Source: Rhodospirillales bacterium
Lineage (GTDB): Bacteria; Pseudomonadota; Alphaproteobacteria; Rhodospirillales; Casp-alpha2
NCBI GenBank assembly: GCA_018664265.1
Contig: JABJOR010000235.1
Coordinates: 1 to 17,922 of the forward strand
Reading direction: 5' to 3'
Length of the DNA stretch: 17,922 nt
Part shown: piece by piece, positions 1-7,417 of the stretch
Layout of the letters: every line of letters starts with the position of its first letter
How positions within the stretch are numbered: the first letter of the stretch is position 1
Position numbers and translations under genes: made by a program
Notes under the pieces: model-generated
What the model saw: the letters and a program-made list of their open reading frames with translations, nothing else
The model's database searches: none
What the model was told of the DNA's origin: nothing

Positions 1-326
1 AAATCGGTATCAGAATATACGCTGCCCTTCATCTCTCGCATCCGCACGCCGGTTTGGTCCTTGCCAAACGCCGTTGTCAGATTAGTCCCCCATAACCGCT
101 GCACCGTATCAAAAGGCTCACCCGGCATGATGTCTTCCACGTTAATCCAGCCGTACCAATCAGCAAAGTCTTCCAATTGATAGTCTTTCCATGCTGGAAG
201 AGCCTCACCTTTACGCTTACTATCCCACAGTCTTTTGAAAGACGCGAAAGAGCCACAAGCATCCGGCGGTGTATCCTTGGGAAACATTTCGTAAACCCAA
301 TCGTCAGCTTCTACCCGGGCACTCAT
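1..326 (-). CDS. PAS_5-type PAS domain protein, N-terminal part (cut by window edge)
   Basis: Reverse-strand reading frame open from an ATG at 326-324 to the left edge: 108 codons with no stop, so the C-terminus lies outside the window. A GGAG ribosome binding site at 335-338 sits 8 nt upstream of the ATG. The product aligns without gaps to the protein at 9868-10350: W10, LW at 33-34, KR at 37-38, LP at 43-44, W46, DY at 48-49, DF at 53-54, W57, G59, V63, D65, M67, RL at 77-78 and G80 share the same numbering in both. That spacing matches my memory of the PAS_5 family of alphaproteobacteria, single-domain cytoplasmic PAS proteins of mostly unknown ligand. It is divergent from amt. The family name is recalled; the paralogy is seen directly. 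Confidence 0.75.
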   Translation of the reverse strand, partial: MSARVEADDWVYEMFPKDTPPDACGSFASFKRLWDSKRKGEALPAWKDYQLEDFADWYGWINVEDIMPGEPFDTVQRLWGTNLTTAFGKDQTGVRMREMKGSVYSDTD

Positions 327-338
327 CTGAATTGCTCC

Positions 339-354
339 ATGTTTCGGCAAACAT
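339..354. promoter_or_regulatory. Inverted repeat in the leader of the left-edge PAS gene
   Basis: ATGTTT (339-344) and AAACAT (349-354) form a perfect 6-bp inverted repeat around CGGC. On the minus strand this places a hairpin or operator directly upstream of the GGAG ribosome binding site (335-338) of the PAS gene. It could modulate translation or bind a repressor; neither is shown. Confidence 0.3.
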
Positions 355-487
355 ATATCTCAGCATCTACTATTAAGTGTGACCTCATAATACAGACGGT
401 ACCATGATTTATGTTAATTCCCTGTAAATCCGCCATTTAGCCGGGCCAAATCCGGCAAAGTCTGTTTATTAGGCACAAATGTTGCTT

Positions 488-518
488 TGCATAAAAATTA
501 AGCACTTTTTTTGCTTAA
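488..518. promoter_or_regulatory. NtrC-like box and overlapping palindrome upstream of amt
   Basis: TGC (488-490), 11 nt, GCA (502-504) has the outer spacing of the NtrC consensus (TGCACC-N5-GGTGCA), although the inner bases do not match. It is centred about 116 nt before the predicted amt transcription start, a usual enhancer distance. Overlapping it is a perfect 7-bp inverted repeat TTAAGCA (498-504) and TGCTTAA (512-518), spaced by 7 nt. Either could be the activator site for amt. The rest of 327-642 is AT-rich and holds no convincing gene; GCCGG...CCGGC near 440-460 is a short hairpin of unknown meaning. Confidence 0.35.
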
Positions 519-585
519 CAATGAGGCATTCCCTACGCCCACTTGTAACTGCCTGATAACAAACAACAAAACTATCCCCAAAAAC

Positions 586-600
586 TGGCACAATACTTGA
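586..600 (+). promoter_or_regulatory. Sigma-54-like -24/-12 promoter of amt
   Basis: TGGCAC at 586-591 is an exact -24 element. TTGA at 597-600 stands where TTGC is expected, and the 10 nt between GG and G is the exact sigma-54 spacing. Transcription would start near 612, leaving a 31-nt leader with GAAGGA at 630-635. The single deviation (A instead of C at -12) lowers confidence. Nitrogen-controlled sigma-54 transcription of amt genes is well known, which supports the call. Confidence 0.5.
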
Positions 601-642
601 AGAAGTGTGTTCATGGTTTTCTCTTAACTGAAGGATACATCT

Positions 643-1887
643 ATGCCCATTCCATCCGAGACGACATATATCCTCAACAGCTTCTCGTTTTTAATCCATG
701 GCGTACTTGTCATGTTCATGGCGGCCGGGTTTGCCATGCTGGAAGCCGGGCTGGTTCGCACAAAAAACGTCGCCACCATTTGTTTGAAAAATATCGCTCT
801 GTATTCTCTGGCAGGCGTTATGTTCTGGCTGTGCGGCTATAACCTGATGTATCTGGATGTCGGGGGTGGGTTCTTCGGCACCCTGCTACCCTGGGCTGGT
901 GATACCAGTGCCGTGGAAACCGCTGATTACAGCGGTGAATACACCGCCCATTCCGACTGGTTTTTCCAGATGGTGTTTGTTGCCACCACGGCCTCTATTA
1001 TTTCCGGCACCATCGCCGAGCGTATCAAGCTGTGGCCGTTCCTGTTATTCGTCGCTGTCCTTGCCGGGTTCCTGTATCCCATTCAAGGCGCGTGGCAGTG
1101 GGGAGGTGGCTGGTTGGCTGAAATGGGTTTCTCCGATTTTGCCGGCTCCACAATCGTTCATTCCGCTGGTGGCTGGGCGGCCCTTGCCGGTGCCATTATC
1201 GTTGGTGCGCGCAAAGGCAAATATAATCGCGAAGGCCGAATCAATCCCATCCCGGGCTCCTCCCTGCCGCTCGCGACTTTGGGCACCTTTATTTTGTGGT
1301 TTGGCTGGTTTGGTTTCAACGGTGGCTCGCAACTGGCGCTGGGCAGTGCAGCGGACGCCACAGCAATTTCCATTATCTATGCCAACACCAATATGGCGGC
1401 AGCGGGTGGCGTTTTGACAGTCATGGCCCTGACCCAACTTATTTATAAGCGCGTTGACCTTTCCATGGTGCTTAACGGTGCCCTTGCCGGGCTGGTTTCC
1501 ATTACTGCCGGACCGGACACGCCACAAGTCTGGCAAGCCATCCTGATCGGTGGTGTCGGCGGTATCATAGTGGTGTTTGCAGTTCCTTTGCTCGACAAGT
1601 TACGCATTGATGATGTTGTCGGTGCCATTCCGGTTCACTTGTGCGCCGGAATCTGGGGAACGCTGGCGGTGCCACTGACAAATCCAGGCGCGCACCTCAT
1701 GACACAACTCGCAGGCATTTTGGCTGTTGGCGCGTTCATGTTCTTCGCATCCTTGATCGTCTGGTTCATCATTGATCGTCTGTTTGGTGTGCGTGTCAGC
1801 GAAGAAGAAGAATTTGAAGGTATGGACAAAGTTGAACTGGGGCTGGAAGCCTATCCGGAATTCGGACAAGGCTCACAAAAAATCTAG
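643..1887 (+). CDS. amt: Ammonium transporter, Amt/MEP/Rh family
   Basis: A 414-residue inner-membrane ammonium channel with about 11 hydrophobic segments, for ammonium scavenging. Visible hallmarks: the Phe gate pair F107-F108 in DWFFQMVF, the SGTIAER motif at 121-127, the structural aspartate D165 in DFAGS, and the twin pore histidines H173 (IVHSAGG) and H332 (IPVHLCAGIWG). The cytoplasmic tail RVSEEEEFEGMD...EAYPEF is the region that PII proteins (GlnK) contact in this family. The ATG at 643 has GAAGGA 7 nt upstream. Unlike many amt loci there is no glnK beside it in this window; a strong terminator follows. Likely controlled by NtrC and sigma-54, as suggested by upstream elements. Family assignment is very secure. 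Confidence 0.97.
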   Translation: MPIPSETTYILNSFSFLIHGVLVMFMAAGFAMLEAGLVRTKNVATICLKNIALYSLAGVMFWLCGYNLMYLDVGGGFFGTLLPWAGDTSAVETADYSGEYTAHSDWFFQMVFVATTASIISGTIAERIKLWPFLLFVAVLAGFLYPIQGAWQWGGGWLAEMGFSDFAGSTIVHSAGGWAALAGAIIVGARKGKYNREGRINPIPGSSLPLATLGTFILWFGWFGFNGGSQLALGSAADATAISIIYANTNMAAAGGVLTVMALTQLIYKRVDLSMVLNGALAGLVSITAGPDTPQVWQAILIGGVGGIIVVFAVPLLDKLRIDDVVGAIPVHLCAGIWGTLAVPLTNPGAHLMTQLAGILAVGAFMFFASLIVWFIIDRLFGVRVSEEEEFEGMDKVELGLEAYPEFGQGSQKI

Positions 1888-1944
1888 CTCGGCAGGTCTG
1901 TTTAAAGTTCCTCCCAAAGTTATTAAGGGGGGTCTGCAGCCCAA

Positions 1945-1981
1945 GGGTGCGCATTAAATTTCTAATGCGCATCCTTTTTTT
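1945..1981 (+). terminator. Rho-independent terminator of amt
   Basis: The stem has TGCGCATTA (1948-1956) pairing perfectly with TAATGCGCA (1963-1971), extended by a G-T and two G-C pairs (1945-1947 with 1972-1974), with a 6-nt loop and seven T residues at 1975-1981. This is the strongest terminator in the window and isolates amt from the downstream genes. Confidence 0.93.
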
Positions 1982-2044
1982 CACTTGCAGGAAATCCCGA
2001 TTGCTTACACAGTTCCTCGTATTGATATAAGTATGGATAAAGTT

Positions 2045-3247
2045 ATGAATATTAATCCGCGGCTGACTACCCTGCCTGATTTTCCCTTCGACAAGCTGAA
2101 AACGCTGCTGGAGGGAATTACACCGCCCGAAGAACTAGACCCCATTGCCCTGTCCGTGGGTGAGCCGCAACAACCCGTGCCCCATTGGGTGCGCGATATT
2201 GTCTCCGATAATTTTCATACCTGGAACAAATATCCACCCTTTCCGGGCAGCGTGGATTTACGTCAAGCCATTGCCGGATGGCTCGGCCGCAGATTTGGTC
2301 TGGGCCATGGCGATATCGATCCCATGGTTCATATTCTGGCTTGCGCAGGCACCCGCGAGGCCCTGTACTTACTGCCCACATGGCTGGTGCCCGATCAAAA
2401 AAATGGCAAGCGTCCTATCGTAGCCATGCCCAACCCGTTTTATCATGTCTACGGTACGGCCGCGTTGGCGAGTGGCGCTGAATCGCTTTATCTGTCTGCC
2501 ACCAAGGAAACCGGGTACTTGCCGGATCTGGATGAGCTTGATGCAGAAATCTTGAGCAGACTTTCCATATTATTTTTATGCAGCCCTGCCAACCCGCAAG
2601 GCGCCGTTGCCGATCACACCTATCTGGAACGCGCCATTAATTTGGCCCGAAAATATGATTTCACCCTGTGTGTCGATGAATGCTACGCCGATGTGTACGA
2701 TACGACCCCGCCTTTAAGTGCCCTACAGGTTTGTCGTGACATGGATGGCAGCGGTACGGACTACACAAACGTGCTGGTCTTTCATTCCCTGTCCAAACGT
2801 TCCAACGGTGCCGGATTGCGGTCCGGGTTTTTTGCCGGAGACGCCGCCATCATGCAAGGCTACGGACGCTTTCGCAGCTACATTTCAGCCTCCATTCCTC
2901 TGCCTATAGATGCAGCGTCGGCCGCTGTCTGGTCGGAAGATTCCCACACCGATGACATCCGCGCCTTTTATCGCAATAATTTTGACATTGCCGAGCGCAT
3001 CATTGATGGACGATTTGATTTTTACAGACCTGACGGTGGGTTTTTCCTGTGGCTGAATACAGGAAACGGCGAACAGGCTGCGCAAACCCTGTGGCGTGAC
3101 GCCGGGGTTCGTGTTTTACCCGGCGCCCATAGCGCACGCGAAGATAAAAATGGTTTCAATCCGGGAGCCTCTCACATTCGTCTGGCACTTGTTAACGACG
3201 CCCCTGTTATATCCGAGGCCTGCGAACGACTTGTTAAGGTCTTGTAA
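2045..3247 (+). CDS. dapC: Class I/II aminotransferase, probable succinyldiaminopimelate transaminase
   Basis: PLP-dependent fold-type I enzyme, 400 residues from the chosen start. Expected reaction: amino transfer in the succinylase branch of diaminopimelate/lysine synthesis. Motifs in this numbering: PANPQG near 181-186, D211 and Y214 in DECYADVY (cofactor binding), Schiff-base lysine K251 in HSLSKRSNGAGLRSGF, and R259. The SLSKRSN...GLRSGF signature and the beginning NPRL...LPDFPFDKL are typical of DapC. The frame is open back to a TTG at 1985, but that codon lies just after the amt terminator T-tract. ATG at 2033 or 2045 are better; 2045 fits the family N-terminus and has a weak GGATAAAG upstream. 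ftsK follows after 25 nt. Other class I/II aminotransferase substrates cannot be excluded. Confidence 0.85.
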   Translation: MNINPRLTTLPDFPFDKLKTLLEGITPPEELDPIALSVGEPQQPVPHWVRDIVSDNFHTWNKYPPFPGSVDLRQAIAGWLGRRFGLGHGDIDPMVHILACAGTREALYLLPTWLVPDQKNGKRPIVAMPNPFYHVYGTAALASGAESLYLSATKETGYLPDLDELDAEILSRLSILFLCSPANPQGAVADHTYLERAINLARKYDFTLCVDECYADVYDTTPPLSALQVCRDMDGSGTDYTNVLVFHSLSKRSNGAGLRSGFFAGDAAIMQGYGRFRSYISASIPLPIDAASAAVWSEDSHTDDIRAFYRNNFDIAERIIDGRFDFYRPDGGFFLWLNTGNGEQAAQTLWRDAGVRVLPGAHSAREDKNGFNPGASHIRLALVNDAPVISEACERLVKVL

Positions 3248-3272
3248 ACGGTCCGGTTTGTAGAATGGCCTC

Positions 3273-5624
3273 ATGGCCAAAACACTGAGTACCCCGCAAG
3301 AAACACCCCAAGGCGTATTGTTGCCTGCCGGAGTGACCGAATTCTTCAAGCGCCGCGCCTGTGAAATGGCCGGATTGCTTTTAATCGCCCTTGGCTGCGC
3401 GCTGATTGCAGCCTTGTTAAGCTTTTCACCCAGTGATCCGTCCCTGAACAACGCAACGGATATACAATCGCAAAACCTGCTCGGTGGAGCTGGCGCTATT
3501 ATGGCGGACATTGCCCTGCAGACCTTTGGCGTGGCAGCGGCCCTTCCAGCCATTACCCTGATTGCCTGGGGCCTGCGATTGTTTGCAAAACAATCAATCA
3601 AACAAGTCAGTGTCCGCTCAATTTTACTGATCTCGTCAATTTTACTGGTGAGCATTGCGGCAAGTACGCTATCGGTGCCCGGCAACTGGCCTTTGATGAC
3701 CGGATTGGGTGGCTTTACAGGACAGGCTCTGTTCAATCAATTGGTGCCCATAATACAAATGGTCCATGCGGCCTATGGCCCGGCGATCCTGTCTGCGGTT
3801 TGCGGTGGTCTTGCGACTGCTATTTTAATCTATGTTTTTGGCTGGTCCATGCGCGATTGGCGCTACGTGGCAGAAGCTTTCCAGATGACCTTTGTCGGAT
3901 TTGCTGGTGCAATCACATATCTTTTGCAATTAGCCAGATTTCCCCATGCGCGCAAAATCCGCATTCTGGAATTTGAAGCCGGGGAAAACGATATCCTTGA
4001 TCGGGAACCCGCCAAGAAGAAGTCTGCTAGAAAACGCATCGCTAAATCCCTGATTGAGCCGAAAAAGGCAAAACCAAAAGCAGGCCGCAAGGCAACAAAG
4101 GAACGACAAAGCGAACTGGACCTGGGCGATGATGATGATTATCACCTGCCGCCGCTTTCCCTATTGGAAGAAACCAAGGAAAACCCGGCCAGCACCAAAC
4201 TGAACAAAGCCGCGTTGGAACAAAACGCTTCGTTCTTGTCCTCGACCCTGGAAGATTTCGGTATTCGCGGCGATATCACAAAAGTCCGCCCCGGCCCTGT
4301 AGTTACACTGTACGAACTGGAGCCTGCACCGGGCACCAAAACGTCTCGCGTTGTTGGCCTGTCCGACGACGTGGCGCGGTCCATGTCGGCGATATCTGTT
4401 CGCGTAGCCGTCGTTCCCGGGCGTAGTGTCATCGGTATTGAGCTGCCCAATGCAACCCGTGAAATGGTTGGCTTGCGTGAAATTCTGGCCTCTGAATCCT
4501 TCGAGAAAGCCCCCGGTAAGTTGCCGCTTATTCTGGGCAAGGACATCGGTGGCAGCCCGATCTGTGTTGATCTGGCCCGCATGCCGCACCTGCTGATTGC
4601 CGGAACCACAGGCTCCGGTAAGTCGGTTGGCATGAATGCCATGATCCTGTCGCTGCTGTACCGGATGCACCCCGATGAATGCAAATTCATCATGATCGAT
4701 CCGAAAATGCTGGAGCTGTCTGTCTACGACGGTATCCCGCATCTGTTAAGCCCGGTTGTTACCGATCCGTCCAAGGCGGTTGTCGCCTTGAAATGGACCG
4801 TGCGCGAGATGGAAGATCGTTATCGCTGCATGTCTCAACTTGGGGTTCGAAATATCGCAGGCTTTAATGCCCGCCTTGAAGAAGCCAACAAAAAAGGCGA
4901 GACCCTGACGCGCCGCGTTCAAACCGGATTTGATGAAGGTGGCATTCCGATTTATGAAGACCAGCCCATCGCCAACAAGGCTCTGCCCTATATTGTTGTC
5001 GTGGTCGATGAAATGGCTGACCTTATGCTGGTCGCCGGAAAAGATGTCGAAGCCGCCATCCAGCGTCTGGCGCAAATGGCCCGCGCGGCAGGCATCCACA
5101 TAATCATGGCAACCCAGCGTCCGTCGGTGGATGTGATTACCGGCACCATCAAAGCCAACTTCCCGACCCGAATTAGCTTTCAGGTCACTTCCAAGATCGA
5201 CAGCCGGACCATTCTTGGCGAACAGGGTGCTGAAAATCTATTGGGCCAGGGGGATATGTTGTATATGGCAGGCGGCGGACGGATCAGCCGTGTCCATGGG
5301 CCGTTTGTATCAGACGAGGAAGTCGAACAAATTGTCGCCCACATTTCCGCGCAAGGCACCCCGGACTATATCGAGAGCGTGACCGAGGGTGACGACGATC
5401 CATTCAGCGCCATGGAAAGCTCAAACGCGCCTTCAGACGAGCTATACGACAAGGCCGTCGCGATCATTGCCAGCGAAGGCAAGGCTTCTACCAGCTTTAT
5501 CCAGCGCCATCTGCAAATCGGTTATAACAGAGCCGCACGCATTATTGAGCAGATGGAAAAAGAAGGCGTGGTCAGCCCTGCCAACCGCGTCGGGCGCCGA
5601 GAAGTATTGATCGGCAATCACTAA
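3273..5624 (+). CDS. ftsK: DNA translocase FtsK
   Basis: A 783-residue septal DNA motor that coordinates chromosome dimer resolution and terminus segregation with division. The N-terminus has about four membrane segments (around residues 31-51, 76-104, 115-133 and 170-190). A short charged linker (about 230-300) carries a strongly basic patch and then an acidic stretch. The motor follows: the beta domain near PGPVVTLYELEPAPG, Walker A GTTGSGKS at 444-451, and Walker B with D579-E580 in VVVVDEMADLM. The last 65 or so residues form the gamma winged-helix domain that reads KOPS sites. The linker is much shorter than in Escherichia coli FtsK, which is usual for alphaproteobacteria. The gene lies 25 nt after dapC and 17 nt before lolA, so co-transcription is likely. 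Confidence 0.97.
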   Translation: MAKTLSTPQETPQGVLLPAGVTEFFKRRACEMAGLLLIALGCALIAALLSFSPSDPSLNNATDIQSQNLLGGAGAIMADIALQTFGVAAALPAITLIAWGLRLFAKQSIKQVSVRSILLISSILLVSIAASTLSVPGNWPLMTGLGGFTGQALFNQLVPIIQMVHAAYGPAILSAVCGGLATAILIYVFGWSMRDWRYVAEAFQMTFVGFAGAITYLLQLARFPHARKIRILEFEAGENDILDREPAKKKSARKRIAKSLIEPKKAKPKAGRKATKERQSELDLGDDDDYHLPPLSLLEETKENPASTKLNKAALEQNASFLSSTLEDFGIRGDITKVRPGPVVTLYELEPAPGTKTSRVVGLSDDVARSMSAISVRVAVVPGRSVIGIELPNATREMVGLREILASESFEKAPGKLPLILGKDIGGSPICVDLARMPHLLIAGTTGSGKSVGMNAMILSLLYRMHPDECKFIMIDPKMLELSVYDGIPHLLSPVVTDPSKAVVALKWTVREMEDRYRCMSQLGVRNIAGFNARLEEANKKGETLTRRVQTGFDEGGIPIYEDQPIANKALPYIVVVVDEMADLMLVAGKDVEAAIQRLAQMARAAGIHIIMATQRPSVDVITGTIKANFPTRISFQVTSKIDSRTILGEQGAENLLGQGDMLYMAGGGRISRVHGPFVSDEEVEQIVAHISAQGTPDYIESVTEGDDDPFSAMESSNAPSDELYDKAVAIIASEGKASTSFIQRHLQIGYNRAARIIEQMEKEGVVSPANRVGRREVLIGNH

Positions 5625-5641
5625 AGCTTTAAAGCTTATTC

Positions 5642-6301
5642 ATGACCAATATTAAATTATCCATAGTATGTATTTTGCTGTCCCTTTGTCTGTGGGCAGC
5701 AATCACACCTGCGCAGGCCGTTCAACCCCCGACAACACTCATGGTTCTCAGCGCAGAAGACAAGTCTGACATCAAACGCATAGAAGACTATCTCAACAGC
5801 ATCGGCACCCTGAAGTCCCGGTTTATGCAGATGACGTCCAAAGGCGATATGCGCCAGGGCGATTTTTTTCTATCGCGCCCCGGCAGGCTTCGAATCGTTT
5901 ACGATCCACCCAATCCCTACATGATTGTCTCGAACGGCATATTCTTGCTTTATGAAGATACCCAACTGGAACAGAAAAGCTTCACGCTTCTCAACACCAC
6001 CCCGGCGGCTATTTTGGTTAAGGAAAACCTGAAACTGACTGCCGATGGCCTCGCTATAACAAAAATTGAACGAGGTGCTAACGCATTTCGTGTATCTCTG
6101 ATTCAGGTTGATGATCCTTACAGCGGCACCATTACACTGGTTTTTACCGACAGGCCCCTTATGTTACGACAATGGACGGTTTTTGATGTTCAAGGCACAA
6201 TAACCGATTTTGCCCTGATCGAGCCAAGGTTTGGTATAGATTTAGAACCAGAATTATTTGAATTTTCAATGGAAAATACTGCAATTAAGAGGCGTGATTG
6301 A
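5642..6301 (+). CDS. lolA: Outer-membrane lipoprotein carrier protein LolA
   Basis: A 219-residue periplasmic chaperone that accepts lipoproteins from the LolCDE complex and delivers them to the outer membrane. A signal peptide is visible: a short basic start, a hydrophobic core to about residue 20 and an AQA cleavage site near 24-26. The mature part shows the LolA pattern: a helix with IEDYLNSIGTLKSRFMQ, then GDFFLSRPGRLRIVYDPP, and later strands including a DPYSGTITLVF segment. The length is normal for the family. It begins 17 nt after ftsK with no good Shine-Dalgarno; a 14-bp palindrome (5624-5637) fills the gap and overlaps the ftsK stop, so translational coupling is possible. The ftsK-lolA pairing is common in alphaproteobacteria. 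Confidence 0.93.
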   Translation: MTNIKLSIVCILLSLCLWAAITPAQAVQPPTTLMVLSAEDKSDIKRIEDYLNSIGTLKSRFMQMTSKGDMRQGDFFLSRPGRLRIVYDPPNPYMIVSNGIFLLYEDTQLEQKSFTLLNTTPAAILVKENLKLTADGLAITKIERGANAFRVSLIQVDDPYSGTITLVFTDRPLMLRQWTVFDVQGTITDFALIEPRFGIDLEPELFEFSMENTAIKRRD

Positions 6302-6384
6302 TTTGAATGCTTTTAAATTTCAACATAAAGCCTATGAAAACAAAAAATAATTAAAAAAACCCTTTTCAAATTAAAAATATGCTC

Positions 6385-6390
6385 TATATT
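6385..6390 (+). promoter_or_regulatory. Possible -10 box for the small RNA candidate
   Basis: TATATT at 6385-6390 is preceded at 16 nt by TTTTCA (6363-6368), a partial -35. Transcription would begin near 6397, exactly at the base of the first RNA hairpin. Confidence 0.3.
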
Positions 6391-6396
6391 AATAAT

Positions 6397-6509
6397 CAGA
6401 CGCAATGCTTCGGCATCAGTGTCGAAATAAAGGGATGGTGCCCCCCTACCACCCTTAGGTTTCTTTTCAGAACCGATATGCGCCCGGTTTCCCCCAACCG
6501 GGCGCTTTT
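6397..6509 (+). ncRNA. Candidate structured small RNA (three hairpins, intrinsic terminator)
   Basis: The gap after lolA holds three consecutive hairpins. Hairpin 1: GACGC (6399-6403) with GTGTC (6419-6423) enclosing ATGC/GCAT capped by a C(UUCG)G tetraloop at 6409-6412. Hairpin 2: AAGGG plus TGGT (6430-6439, one bulged A) with ACCA plus CCCTT (6448-6456), displaying a loop with six consecutive C residues. Hairpin 3: GCGCCCGGTT (6480-6489) with AACCGGGCGC (6496-6505) and four T. This architecture is typical of a trans-acting sRNA, with the C-rich loop able to pair to G-rich ribosome binding sites. No Rfam family was recognised. It could instead be the 3' untranslated region of lolA, or a leader for the downstream gene. 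Confidence 0.45.
6480..6509 (+). terminator. Rho-independent terminator
   Basis: A perfect 10-bp GC-rich stem (6480-6489 with 6496-6505) with loop TCCCCC is followed by TTTT at 6506-6509. It ends the small RNA candidate and may also stop readthrough from lolA. The U-tract is short, so termination may be incomplete. Confidence 0.75.
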
Positions 6510-6714
6510 CGTTGAACCATCAAATTTTCTATTTATCGCTATAGAATACAAATTACTTCACAAAAACGCGTTCAGTAAATCACCTCAGGCCAGGTATAAC
6601 CAAGATTAGATATACCCTTATTGGCATATACGACCAACCATACCAAAAGCCCTTTTGTTTTAGAGTCCGTAATCATGCTTGTTTCAGGCAGACGATATAC
6701 AGTATCAATTTTCT

Positions 6715-7269
6715 ATGGTTAAAAACATTTATCTCATCCGCCATGGACAATCGACTTTCAATGCGCTCTACGATCTGAACGCCAAGGACCCCCTTCACTT
6801 TGACGCTGGATTATCAGATACAGGCTTTCAGCAGGCACGCGAAGCCAGCAAAGCCGCAATCGGTCTCGGTGTTGAGCTTATTGTAACATCCCCGCTCAGA
6901 CGCGCACTGGAAACCACGCTCACATTATTTGGTGGTTTGCCTGTACCAATACTTGTTTCCAGTCTTCATAGAGAAAAACTCGCAAACAGTTGTGATGTCG
7001 GAACGCCGACACCTGCTTTGGCAAAAACGTTCCCCGGCCTTGATTTCAGTCATCTCGACGATATCTGGTGGCACGATGGAGAAAAAGACACACGCGGCGT
7101 ATCCATTGAGCCTGAAAGCGTATATCAGGCGCGGATAACAGAATTCTCACAATGGATTTCAACGCGAAGTGAAAACTCTATAGCGGTTGTAGGGCACAGA
7201 ACATTTTTTCACCATCTGGCAGGCCACCGTCTTGAGAACTGTGAAATCAGGAAATGGCCACAATTATAA
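6715..7269 (+). CDS. Histidine phosphatase (phosphoglycerate-mutase-like) family protein
   Basis: A 184-residue single-domain member of the histidine phosphatase superfamily, which moves phosphate through a phospho-histidine. The catalytic set looks complete: R9-H10-G11 in LIRHGQST, arginines 62-63 in TSPLRRALET, E87 in the LHREKL segment, and H161 in VVGHRTFFHHL. There is no signal peptide, so it should be cytoplasmic. Substrate is unknown; sugar phosphates, nucleotides and phosphohistidine proteins (SixA-like) are all possible. The frame is open back to TTG 6679, but the ATG at 6715 places the family motif right at the N-terminus. Neither start has a good Shine-Dalgarno. A 15-codon frame (6675-6722) ends across this start. 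It lies between a small RNA candidate and sensor genes in an AT-rich block. Confidence 0.82.
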   Translation: MVKNIYLIRHGQSTFNALYDLNAKDPLHFDAGLSDTGFQQAREASKAAIGLGVELIVTSPLRRALETTLTLFGGLPVPILVSSLHREKLANSCDVGTPTPALAKTFPGLDFSHLDDIWWHDGEKDTRGVSIEPESVYQARITEFSQWISTRSENSIAVVGHRTFFHHLAGHRLENCEIRKWPQL

Positions 7270-7302
7270 ACCCCTTCCTGAATTAATTTTTTACGCATAT
7301 CA

Positions 7303-7331
7303 TTGTATTCTCTTGAATAATGAATTATAAA
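7303..7331 (+). promoter_or_regulatory. Possible sigma-70-type promoter of the small coiled-coil gene
   Basis: TTGTAT (7303-7308) and TATAAA (7326-7331) are separated by 17 nt in the AT-rich spacer after the phosphatase gene, about 87 nt before the ATG at 7418. AT-rich sequence produces such matches by chance. Confidence 0.3.
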
Positions 7332-7417
7332 TCCAAATATAGAATGATAATAAATATTAATTAGAAATAATATGTTTTCCAAATGGGATTAACGCCACCA
7401 GACTGAGGAATCTTCAC

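Noticed and set aside
1045..1536. 163-codon minus-strand open frame inside amt, and similar antisense frames in ftsK (4142-4742)
   Set aside because: These are shadows of strongly conserved genes on the plus strand, without ribosome binding sites or recognisable products.
1985..2044. TTG at 1985 as start of the aminotransferase
   Set aside because: It lies 4 nt after the amt terminator T-tract, has no Shine-Dalgarno and adds 20 residues not expected in the family.
6379..6609. 76-codon plus-strand open frame after lolA
   Set aside because: It runs through three stable hairpins including an intrinsic terminator, has no Shine-Dalgarno and gives a low-complexity unrecognisable product; an RNA element explains the region better.
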